DNA of 10,942 nucleotides from Cephalothrix spiralis (lineage: Eukaryota > Nemertea > Palaeonemertea > Archinemertea > Cephalotrichidae): assembly GCA_032353305.1 (NCBI GenBank), contig JAUCNG010387701.1:1-10942 (forward strand). The letters are read 5' to 3'. The position numbers and the translations under genes were made by a program. Within the stretch, counting starts at the first letter, position 1. Each line of letters starts with the position of its first letter. Positions 1 to 7,360 of this stretch are shown here, piece after piece. Below the pieces are notes generated by a model, which did not search any database, was not told the DNA's origin, and saw only the letters and a program-made list of their open reading frames with translations.

Positions 1-105
1 CGCCATGGTCCCGCCCGGTGGCAGCATGGCGTTGTCGGCGTTCAACCGACGGCAAAAGGGGGGCATCGCCGCCAAACTGTAGCCGGCGGGCCGCCTATTT
101 GCCGA
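1..105. other. GC-rich patch of unknown origin
   Basis: This patch is strongly GC-rich, including GGCGGGCCGCC and several GCCGCC/GGCGGC words, and stops abruptly at about 105 where AT-rich sequence begins. One plus frame is open from base 2 to a TAG at 80-82 (26 codons), and a minus frame is also open throughout. Either could be the edge of a coding exon, but I recognise no protein in them. It may equally be the end of a GC-rich repeat cut by the window edge. Confidence 0.4.
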
Positions 106-590
106 TCCAAAATGTTAGCTGGGCACACTCGGCAAAGTTTTCATACTGGTGTTTATTCAGAGCTTTAAAATATGAAAAACACCTGTTCTAGCGAAGAAAA
201 AAAATTGTTTTTCATCATAGCTCTAGATTCCTTTTTGGGTCTAACCCTTCCTTTACAGCTAGGTAATAATAAAAATTGTGTCAAATAATATGATGGATCT
301 AGAGTGTCATCTAAGAATTTAATTTATGAAGCATTCAGTAGGGGCCTACCAGTATACGCTTGAGCCTTGATGTCTGCCGGTATACATTTAAACCATTTGG
401 CGTATAAATTTACATACACATTCTTCATTAAATTTCGTTGGCATGGCGTTATTTAGCCGCTGTCAATAATAAATTTAGAATTTTTGTTTACAAAATATAC
501 AGCAATTTTTTTTACTTATTGCGGTTACATCCCTCCGCCATTGTATCGAGCCCTAGAAGGAACTGAACAAAACACAAGCCCAGGTAGTCT
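106..590. other. AT-rich intergenic or intronic sequence, no gene seen
   Basis: I see no credible exon, RNA gene or transposon terminus here. A short open frame running from 484 is low-complexity Lys/Ser/Pro-rich translation of the AAATCCC repeat that follows, so I do not call it a gene. Confidence 0.5.
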
Positions 591-622
591 AATAATAGAC
601 CTTAATTATTTGGTCTATTATT
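591..622. repeat. perfect inverted repeat (11-bp stem)
   Basis: AATAATAGACC at 591-601 is exactly complementary to GGTCTATTATT at 612-622, with a 10-base loop. It sits immediately before the AAATCCC low-complexity block. It could be a foldback terminus or chance; no target duplication was found. Confidence 0.7.
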
Positions 623-623
623 T

Positions 624-1730
624 AAAAATCCTGAAACAAAAACCTAAATCCCCCAAAAAATATATCGAAAAAATCCCTAAATCTCAAAAAATTTCCCTAA
701 ATCTCAGTAAATCTCATAAAAAATCTTCAAAAATACCCTAAATCACATTTTACATAACTGAAAAAATTTCAGTCAAATTTTTTTTTGGTAGACTATAGAA
801 CTTAGAAATTTTTTTAAGTCCCTGAAAACATGTGTTCTCAATCCTTGCTGTTAAAACACTAATATATTACCGATACCTTTGTTTATATCAATAAATATGC
901 ATTTAGTGTAAATAGAGTACAAAAATGGAGCTATGTATCGCATTTTATACGAAATATGAAATTTTTTTTTTATTTATAAACTTTATTTTCAAGATCAGAT
1001 TGACAAATATTTATACATACATGTATTATGAATTTGAAATACCCGGTACTCTCCATTTGGTATTTCTGAGGGATTTTTGATATATTTTTTTGATTTGGTG
1101 ATTTATATATAGGGACTTTTTGGGATTTTATTACTCTTCATTGGCCCCTGAAAAATCCCTGAATTTAAAGTACTCTTCATTTGGGATTTTTGGGGGATTT
1201 TTTAGAGATTTTGGGATTCGTAGGGACTTTTTAGGATTTTATTATTCTTTGTTGACCCAAGACAGCCGGGACCAAACATTTCTAAGTCATGGGATATGTC
1301 AATTTTCTCGACTTATTTTAGTATGAAATGCCCCAAAACATTTTTGGTGTTTGAAAAAAAATGAGATTTTTTCTAATTAAGGATCGAGAGAAAAAATTCA
1401 ACTGAAAAAAAAGTTTCCTTATTTTCATATGAAACGCCCAGAATACTTTTTTCAGTTTAAAAAATTTGGGTTTTTTTCTTCGAATTAATTTTTTTTGAGA
1501 TTTTTGGATTTTTTAGGGATTTTATTACTATACAATAACTGTTTAAATGCCATGATTATCCCTAAATCCAAAAAATCTCGAAAAATCCCTATATCTCTCA
1601 AGCAATCCTCAAAAATCCCTAAATCCCGAAAAAATAATCTTAAAAACATCCCCAAATAATACCTTTAGAAATCTCAAAAAAATCCCTAAATCCCTAAAAA
1701 ATCCTAATCCCAAAAAATCCCGGATTTGAT
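624..1730. repeat. strand-switching AAATCCC/GGGATTT degenerate minisatellite
   Basis: Degenerate copies of AAAAATCCCTAAATCCC occur in C-rich orientation at about 624-742 and 1557-1730, and in the opposite G-rich orientation (GGGATTTTT) at about 1068-1240 and 1495-1530. The last two blocks face each other: the G-rich arm at 1497-1521 is nearly complementary to 1559-1580 across a loop of about 37 bases, so a hairpin is possible. Within the first G-rich block the word TACTCTTCATTTGG recurs in variants at 1047, 1132, 1171 and 1241. Open frames here translate to low-complexity sequence and are not genes. Confidence 0.75.
1322..1490. repeat. diverged tandem duplication, period about 106 bp
   Basis: TATGAAATGCCCCAAAAC at 1322 and TATGAAACGCCCAGAATA at 1428 begin two similar stretches. 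Each continues through a T-run, a GTTTGAAAA/GTTTAAAAA segment and a TTTTTTCT..AATTAA segment. The spacing is 106 bases. The copies are clearly diverged, so the duplication is old or the unit is degenerate. It lies inside the AAATCCC/GGGATTT repeat block. Confidence 0.55.
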
Positions 1731-1734
1731 ATAC

Positions 1735-2848
1735 CAACATAAATATATATATAAAATAATGCACTAGTGGATTTTAAATCTGTAAAAATGCAGGTATACA
1801 ATACAGCTAACACCAAGAGGGCATAAGCAAATATATATGCCCTCTTGCTATCACTAAAAGCCGAAAGTATCAAGGATTTTTATCCAATAACGAAAAACGT
1901 AATTTAGTAATAAGTACATAGACTATTGGCATACTTTTCTAAAGGAACGCTTTTGACAAAAATGTTACGTTTGGGAACTGCTAATACATATATACAATGT
2001 ACAAACATTTTTGAATCTATACTAGTAACTTTGTTCAATTTTAAGGAATTCAATTTCGTAGATCTATAATGATCAGGGCCCAGAAGGTTTCTTCTGACAT
2101 CCCTGTTTTTTCGGCCTGTCAGTTGGACTTTTCTCACAGACAAAATCTGAAATTTGCTCGAATATCAACATGTGACTGTTTAAGTTTTAAATACGGTATT
2201 GACATTTCAAAATGTTTTTCTTTTCTTAAAAGTCTCAAAAATATGATTATCGTGTTTGTCTTAAATGAAAAACCTCCTAGTTGCTAAAATTTTTACTTTA
2301 AAAACTGCCCTTGGTGAGTAAGTAAAGTTGGTCAAAGGTATAGCTTGTTACTTGTACATATCAAAATGAAGCTTACAATGAATATTCACTTGAATTTAAA
2401 GGTCTATGATAAATTACAATGACATCTATATGTGATAATGATTAGAGTCAATAGATGTCGGTGAATGTGCTAGTGACTTTAAAATTCAACACGAATGCAT
2501 GCATTCATCATAAGCATTACCAACTACATGTATACTTTGATCAAATTTACCCATCCATCCATCCCAGGGTTGTGGGGTGGTGCACCGCCATAGGGGCAAT
2601 TTTCATAGTCGAAATTTTTGGCAACTGTTTTTTTTTTGAGGTAAGACAAAGACGATGAAAATGTTTTTGACGCTGTTGGACTGCATCCTTTGCCACTTTT
2701 GAGAAGAGAAAAATCATATTTTAGCCCGAAGCCTCACCCTGGAGGTGGGGTAAAAATCACCCTCCCCAGCGGGTTTAAGTTATGGGTCTAGGGATTTTTT
2801 TGAAATCATATATAATGCAGTCAATTTTTATCTAAATATGTACCAGTG
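1735..2848. other. non-coding stretch, no gene seen
   Basis: AT-rich sequence with no recognisable protein on either strand. Short overlapping open frames on both strands (for example 1904-2143 minus, 2069-2287 plus, 2455-2658 plus) resemble no family I know and look like chance. A short CCATCCATCCATCC run lies near 2551, and a small GC-rich island at about 2722-2775 contains a possible weak stem (CCTCACC with GGTGGGG). Confidence 0.5.
1814..1847. repeat. perfect inverted repeat (12-bp stem)
   Basis: CAAGAGGGCATA at 1814-1825 is exactly complementary to TATGCCCTCTTG at 1836-1847, with a 10-base AT-rich loop. The stem is too short for a microRNA precursor, and no transcript context is visible. 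A tiny transposon remnant or chance are the alternatives. Confidence 0.75.
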
Positions 2849-3150
2849 CAGTGGCGTATTTTAATTGGGTTATACAATAACCCATTACACAATCAAGCGG
2901 TCGTCCTAGTTATACTTGTCCTTTTTCCTACTTTTTTGGTTAATTTCCTACTTTTTCAAATGTTAGGCATACTTTTTCTTCTTCCTTTTTATACCTTTTT
3001 TTCTTGCATGGTTAAATATTTTTAAATCCTGCGAAGGTTGATACTTCTTCGAAATTCAGTAGGAAAAATTACCTAAAGCTTCAGTAGATTAAATGAATTT
3101 CGTCAGCTGCGTACAAACTTGCTGTATTTTGCTTCCTTTAAAAAAAGTGA
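2849..3150. other. possible hAT-like transposon end and pyrimidine-rich tract
   Basis: CAGTGGCGTA at 2849-2858 matches the start typical of hAT-family terminal repeats, but no matching TACGCCACTG end occurs downstream, so this is at most one end of an element. A perfect 8-bp hairpin follows (TGGGTTAT 2866-2873, ATAACCCA 2877-2884). About 2918-3005 is pyrimidine-rich, with TTTCCTACTTTTT repeated. TTTTTCCTAC at 2922 has an inverted match GTAGGAAAAA at 3059. No coding sequence is recognisable. Confidence 0.3.
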
Positions 3151-3158
3151 TTTAAATA

Positions 3159-3616
3159 CCGTAAAACCTCACAGATAGACCGCACTTTTTTTACAAAATT
3201 TTAGGTAAAAAAGTCAGGGTGCTTACTATACGTGAATACATGATTTTTGAATTTTTTCCAAACTTTAAGAAACCAATTTTAAGTTCGAAAAACAAAAATT
3301 AATATAAATTGATGTAATTTGGAATTCAGCTCATATAATTTTGCTTAATAAATACATTGTACGTTAATAGCCGTGACAATGATCAAGTAATGAAATGAAT
3401 GATTCAGTTAGCGTTTATTATGAAACATTGGTTGAATTCATTGATCCGTTTGAATGGAGTTTTACATTATCTGGAATATGATTTCTCAAAGTTGGAAGGT
3501 GCGTACTATACGTTAGTACATAGATTTTTCCTTTTTTTTACCTACATTTTGGCCAAAAGTTGGCGGTGCATAGTGCATACTATACGTTGGGCGTACTTAT
3601 ACGTGAGGTTTTACGA
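3159..3616. mobile_element. pogo/mariner-like non-autonomous inverted-repeat element (MITE)
   Basis: The left end CCGTAAAACCTCAC (3159-3172) and the complement of the right end (3603-3616, TCGTAAAACCTCAC) match at 13 of 14 positions. TA dinucleotides lie immediately outside at 3157-3158 and 3617-3618, the target duplication of Tc1/mariner/pogo elements. The GTAAAACCTC terminus resembles pogo-type ends. At 458 bp with no transposase frame, it must depend on an enzyme encoded elsewhere. Inside, ACTATACGT recurs at about 3226, 3505 and 3578, with partly similar flanks (GAATACATGATTTTT and TTAGTACATAGATTTTT). Confidence 0.75.
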
Positions 3617-3618
3617 TA

Positions 3619-3945
3619 TGTGTTTTTAGCTGTATTCGGCATGTCCTACATATTTGTTCTCCTTTATGTTATTTATAAGCATTTTGTTGTTTTTCAAAGA
3701 ATATAGCCATTGAGTGTCCCTTTAGAAATAAAATAGGTTTCTTTTGTCACGTTGCCTCTATGACTTATAGTTAATTAAAGCGGTTCACTTGGTACAATTA
3801 GCTTGGATGTACCTGAGAAGAAAAACGTATCGCCCGTCTGGGGTCGTGGATACTTCCGTAACACGGACTTCATAAAGCATAGACATGTGATATGCTTTAT
3901 CTTGTTAATTTTTATTTTCTCGTTGCAATAAAAAAGTATGAATGG
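3619..3945. other. non-coding stretch with a perfect hairpin, no gene seen
   Basis: No gene is recognisable. ATAAAGCATA at 3872-3881 is exactly complementary to TATGCTTTAT at 3891-3900 around a 9-base loop. An AATAAA hexamer occurs near 3728, but no coding exon precedes it, so I do not call a polyadenylation site. Confidence 0.5.
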
Positions 3946-4344
3946 AGGCGTTTTTATGGAGGTCTAAATCAGAAAAGATTTAGTAAATCCTTTCCGATTT
4001 TCTCTTAAACGTTTTTATTCTGCGCGATGATTTTGGATTTCGAGCAGGATTAGCATCAAACTGACAGCGGATTTAGTAAATCAGCCAAATTCTATCGCCG
4101 AGTGATTTACCATCAATAATCAAAAATTGTAGTTAGCGACGTGACGTAGATCATTGTGAGTGGACAATTTTTGAAATTTTGAAAAAATCATTATTTTTAT
4201 GACTAAATTAGTAAATCAAAACCTATTTCGTAGTTGTGTTTTTTATGCAAAAATAGTGATCAACCAATCACATTGATTCATAGGGCCGGGTGAATATTTT
4301 TCGTGGTAAATCTCAAAGGATTTACTAACACTGATAAAACGCCT
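3946..4344. repeat. inverted-repeat unit with TTAGTAAATC motifs, possible MITE
   Basis: AGGCGTTTTTAT at 3946-3957 is matched in inverse by ATAAAACGCCT at 4334-4344 (one-base indel). Internally, TTAGTAAATCCTTT at 3980-3993 is exactly complementary to AAAGGATTTACTAA at 4316-4329. The word GATTTAGTAAATC, nearly palindromic, appears at 3977-3989 and 4070-4082 and partly at 4207-4217. This pattern fits an inverted-repeat transposon of about 400 bp or an arm of a larger one. It overlaps the left arm of the 4007-5042 foldback, so the true boundaries are uncertain. Confidence 0.5.
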
Positions 4345-5042
4345 TAGGCCTTAATTCAAATAATTTCGATTCAACCCTGCTCCGAAACCCTATTTTGTTT
4401 ACGAAATCGAAACCGTGACTACTTTAGGAGGGGGTCCAAGCATCTTACCGGTATCGATTTTTGGTCATTTTAGGCATCGGTATCGATTAAATTGGGTTTG
4501 ATAACCACAGAAGCGTTTATCGACTAAAGTCAAGATTCTGAAAAAGAGCTAAATTATCGGAGATCGATTAACGATTAAAAGCAATAAACATAATTTATCG
4601 GAAGCGTTAATCGTCATTAAATATCATTTAATTAAATTAAAAGCGTTTAACGGTAGCGGTTATCGATTAAATAGTTTTACGGGTCCAAATTATCGATTAT
4701 TTGATCTTATATGAAATTATCGAATACGACTATCGATTATTTGATCTGATATGGGGATTTCGGTGAAATTTATCGATTAAGCCGGTTTCCTAATCGATTA
4801 CGATTAAATCGGAAAAAGCGCTATCGGGGTCGATAAATAGCGTGTTTTTTATCGGAATGCGATTTCCAGAAAGATGCTTGGACCCCCTCCTTTAGGAGGA
4901 TCATTTGCTCAGCATTGTCTAATCAATTGGTCGTCGCTAACCATTTGGGTACCGTATTGATGTTAAGCTAAAATCTTGGCGGCTATTTTGTTGCCAATAC
5001 TGGTCGAAAGTGAAAACAATCGCGCAGAATAAAAACGATTTA
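4007..5042. mobile_element. foldback-type element with long inverted arms, interrupted by a second element
   Basis: CGTTTTTATTCTGCGCGAT near 4010-4028 is exactly complementary to 5019-5037. Similarity continues inward with gaps for over 100 bp: for example TTAGCGACG near 4132 has its inverse CGTCGCTAAC near 4932. These are long terminal inverted arms, as in foldback elements or long-TIR MITEs. The loop side contains another complete element (about 4427-4890); without it the host element would be about 570 bp. TAAA-type bases flank both ends, but a target duplication is not clear. The right end abuts a copied ACP7 exon fragment. No transposase is encoded. Confidence 0.65.
4427..4890. mobile_element. 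nested MITE with GGAGGGGGTCCAAGC termini and ATCGAT array
   Basis: The ends are exact inverted repeats of 21 bases if the flanking A/T is counted (4426-4446 against 4871-4891), with weaker similarity further in. TTTA lies outside both ends (4423-4426, 4891-4894); a longer direct repeat, CTTTAGGAGG (4422-4431, 4890-4899), overlaps the termini, so the exact target duplication is ambiguous. The interior holds at least eight ATCGAT palindromes, mostly as TATCGATTA, plus a 23-base near-exact direct repeat at 4691 and 4731 (period 40). There is no open frame of note. It sits inside the 4007-5042 element and is thus the younger insertion. Confidence 0.8.
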
Positions 5043-5189
5043 AAAGTGTCCGCTACATTCATAAAGTTGTTCTTACTGATTTGAAACCGGCCACTGTTTA
5101 TTGTAAGTATCTTGTTCAGAATTTAGTTATCTTTACATTTTAACTGATTTATTAAAACCTATTTTTGAAATGGTCTAGATATTTTTGAT
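5042..5189 (+). pseudogene. partial duplicate of the ACP7-like exon and its intron start
   Basis: This stretch repeats 5649-5799: the last 61 bases of the phosphatase exon, its GT donor (5103-5104) and about 87 bases of the following intron. The exonic part is identical. The intron part differs by two T/A substitutions and a small indel of about 3 bases, so the duplication is recent. The copy lacks the first two thirds of the exon and the acceptor, and starts exactly where the foldback element ends, so it cannot be a normal exon. Because the donor is intact, it could still act as a decoy splice site. Either element insertion with deletion of the 5' part or a rearrangement that copied the fragment would explain it. 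Confidence 0.85.
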
Positions 5190-5511
5190 TTTAACCTTGC
5201 TTAAAAACGCCAAGAGTGTGATGAAGTGAAGATATGATTAAAGAACAAAAGCCGTAGTTTGAAGTTTGAGGATTGAAGGTACATTTGTATAGTATAGCTT
5301 CAATTTTTCGCGATGCTGTTGTATTGTTAGTCTGGTATACAAGTCGTTACTCGTTGCGGAAATTTTCATTTTATAATTTATAAACGACAGTGCAAAAAAT
5401 TAATGTTTTGTTCATCAAACTATTGTATTGTTTAAAGACTCAGAAATACAGTCTCAAAGAAAATGCAAATGTTAAAATTTCAATCACATTCACTTTCTAT
5501 TTCCTTTCCAG
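5190..5511 (+). other. intron upstream of the ACP7 exon, ending in a clear acceptor
   Basis: AT-rich non-coding sequence ending with a pyrimidine tract and AG acceptor (TTTCCTTTCCAG, AG at 5510-5511). An in-frame ATG at 5463 would extend the reading frame upstream, but the sequence between it and the acceptor looks like branch-point and pyrimidine-tract DNA, so I do not use it as a start. No upstream exon encoding a signal peptide is recognisable in the window. Confidence 0.7.
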
Positions 5512-5709
5512 AAAACCATAGTCAAATGATTGTAACATGGAGTACTAATAACTGTACAAACGGAACGAAAGTTCAGTATGGGCAAGGTATCCCATTTCAG
5601 AAGGAAAACAAAGGAACTTGCAAAAAGTTCGTAGATGGCGGGAGTGAAAAAAGTGTCCGCTACATTCATAAAGTTGTTCTTACTGATTTGAAACCGGCCA
5701 CTGTTTATT
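5512..5709 (+). CDS. ACP7: ACP7-like purple acid phosphatase, internal exon (N-terminal domain)
   Basis: This internal exon encodes 65 whole codons plus split codons at both ends (phase-1 introns on both sides), bounded by TTTCCTTTCCAG before and GTAAGT after. The peptide contains MIVTWST, KVQYG, FVDGG, YIHKVVLTDLKP and ATVY in the order found in the fibronectin-like N-terminal domain of animal purple acid phosphatases (acid phosphatase type 7). Family members are secreted or lysosomal iron/zinc metallophosphatases acting on phosphate monoesters. Three N-glycosylation sequons (NHS, NCT, NGT) fit a secretory protein. Its 3' part is duplicated at 5042-5189. The next exon follows in frame at 6562. 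The symbol rests on protein pattern recognition; a paralogue within the family is possible. Confidence 0.88.
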
Positions 5710-6561
5710 GTAAGTATCTTGTTCTGAATTTAGTTATCAAATTTACATTTTAACTGATTTATTTAAACCTATTTTTGAAATGGTCTAGATATTTTTGATA
5801 ATGATCGAAATAAAAAAGCGCAACCGTTTGTTATTTGATATTATACAAGATGTACTTTTAATTGTTCTACTTAAAAAACCATGATAAATAAAATGCGGAA
5901 ATTAAATTTTCGTTGAAAAAGCAATATCCGGACTTATAAACTAAAGTTGTCATTACTGTTTTGGTCTACATGTCAATTGCCACAGAGAGCGTATTTAAAC
6001 GAATACGGTATATGCCAAATCGTTTTTAACTGGAGGCCTAATACTTATACAGTTTATTTTCTGACGGACTTAAAACAAGACTTTAAAGACGGATCCAACT
6101 GAATTGCTTAAATGTCAAAATGCCTATGGCCTGTTCCATTTAAGTGTCATACCAAGGTCTCATAAGTGTGAAGTCGAACATCACTGGCTTGAGGATGTAT
6201 ACGATATGACATTTGATTTAGATTTGATTGATATACAATAGATTTGATTGTAATTCTAGCTTTAATTCTAAGGTAAATCTTTAATTGCATTTCCATGTGA
6301 TTGAGGATGTAATTGACTGACAGGCACAATCCAAAATATTAAAACATTTGATTGAACTTGCTGTGTATGTGAACCTTGGTAACCCCTTAATAGAATCTTA
6401 ATAAGGCAATCGATAAACCTATTGTTTTGAAGAAGAAAAATATTATAAATAAGAGACATCCCTCATATAGTTGGTTCCAGTATCTATAAAAGGCGAAATT
6501 AATAAATACTTTTTAAAAGGTATATGCAATTTTTTTCAATGACACTTAATTGTTTTCGCAG
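5710..6561 (+). other. phase-1 intron between the two ACP7 exons
   Basis: An 852-base intron from GTAAGTATC to TTGTTTTCGCAG, AT-rich as expected. Its first 90 bases are duplicated at 5103-5189. Inside, GATTTGATTG occurs twice near 6223 and 6241. Two short minus-strand open frames (6147-6329 and 6268-6459) resemble nothing known, and I regard them as chance. Confidence 0.8.
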
Positions 6562-6744
6562 ATTATAAATGTTTCTCTGGAGAGTCGATGAGCGCTGCCT
6601 TCCATTTCACCACATTAAATGATGACCCAAATTGGAGTCCAAGATTTGCAGTATACGGAGACATGGGTGACATTAATGCTCAGTCAATACCTCGTCTTCA
6701 AAAGGAAGTTCAAATGAAAAAATATGATATGATTCTCCATGTCG
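6562..6744 (+). CDS. ACP7: ACP7-like purple acid phosphatase, internal exon (start of catalytic domain)
   Basis: The exon has 60 whole codons plus split codons, phase 1 at both ends, between TTTTCGCAG and GTAAGTG. It joins in frame to the exon ending at 5709, rebuilding a Tyr codon and continuing YKCFSGES. It then encodes FHFTTLNDDPNWSPRF, AVYGDMGD and YDMILHV. GDMG (6657-6668) is the first metal-binding motif (GDxG) of the metallophosphoesterase domain, its Asp ligating the metal. The exon ends at the Gly codon that would begin the next motif (GDxxY), which must lie in a further exon. No such exon is recognisable before the window end, so the downstream intron exceeds 4 kb or the gene is broken. 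No stop or frameshift is seen. Confidence 0.9.
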
Positions 6745-6900
6745 GTAAGTGACTACTCGTCTATCACCTGCTATAAGGGCCAATATAGGGCCAGTCTTCA
6801 TTAAGTCTACAAATTAAACAGCCCCGGTTCTTTTTCGTAATTCCCCGAACGCTTGAAACGGAATTATGTAGAATTTTTTTTCAACGAAGTTTTTTTCATG
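6745..6900 (+). other. start of the long downstream ACP7 intron
   Basis: Begins with a consensus GTAAGTG donor. AT-rich, with no recognisable exon. The intron presumably includes the repeats that follow. Confidence 0.7.
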
Positions 6901-7070
6901 TACAGTGGAACCCCCAATTAACGGTCATCGCAAAATTACGGTCACTTAATTACTGTGTTCTTGGCAGAATATACACTACTTGTGTATTAAATTGTCGCAC
7001 AATTACGGTCACTCGAAATTACGGTCAGTTTCTCCTGGTCCCACTGTGACCGTAATTTCGGGGTTCTATA
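6901..7070. mobile_element. small TA-flanked MITE with AATTACGGTCA repeats
   Basis: TA at 6901-6902 precedes CAGTGGAACCCCC, and TA at 7069-7070 follows a right end whose complement reads GAACCCCGAAATTACGGTCA. The two ends match imperfectly (GAACCCC, then AATTACGGTCA-like sequence). AATTACGGTCA occurs directly at 6934, 7001 and 7017 and inverted at 7047-7057, so the element can fold on itself. Termini of the CAGTxGAACC type are known from Tc1/mariner/pogo-related elements. There is no transposase. Confidence 0.6.
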
Positions 7071-7360
7071 TGCATAAACAAAAAATCCGTTTGCACAAAG
7101 AAAATAAACAAAGGCAGTTATATACAAAAAGCTTTCGGTTTTTAGCCTTCGTCAGTACCTTTGGACCAAGCCCGGTCCCCGGGGCCCGGTCACCGAGCGC
7201 TTTCGCCATCATTTCAGTCCATTTCCACGTCATCAGTTCCTATTTTATATACAACAGACCTGTGCGGGTTTTCATCAAAGGGAAGACAACTCACCCACGT
7301 TTTAACCTGACCGAGCCACCCAGGACCATGTTTCTCTATGCGATAGGCATGTAGTCCCTA
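7071..7360 (-). mobile_element. GC-richer transposon-like segment with hammerhead-like motif
   Basis: Base composition rises sharply here, with a CCCGGTCCCCGGGGCCCGG palindromic core at about 7169-7187. On the minus strand CTGACGA (7155-7149), a short imperfect stem-loop and GAAA (7136-7133) give the order of a hammerhead ribozyme core, a motif reported in the repeats of Penelope-like retroelements. The stem has a mismatch and there is one extra A, so activity is doubtful. AAAGGGAAGACAACTC at about 7275 resembles a word I associate with molluscan repeats. Open frames on both strands match no known protein. The transposon identity is inference. Confidence 0.35.

Noticed and set aside
484-741. 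85-codon plus-strand open frame
   Set aside because: Its second half is translated AAATCCC repeat (Lys/Ser/Pro-rich), and the start is in AT-rich non-coding DNA with no recognisable domain.
2849-2858. Complete hAT transposon starting at CAGTGGCGTA
   Set aside because: No matching inverted end or transposase was found in the window; kept only as a possible single terminus.
3800-3880. tRNA or structured RNA gene near the GC-richer stretch
   Set aside because: There is no box A/box B pattern and no cloverleaf pairing; only the AT-rich hairpin at 3872-3900 is clear.
5463-5511. ATG at 5463 as the start of the phosphatase
   Set aside because: The sequence from there to 5511 is a pyrimidine tract ending in AG. 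The family has a signal peptide and more N-terminal sequence before this point, and the encoded residues do not resemble it.
6980-7354. 124-codon plus-strand open frame
   Set aside because: It crosses the end of a MITE and a GC-rich repeat-like segment. The protein resembles nothing, and openness is explained by composition.
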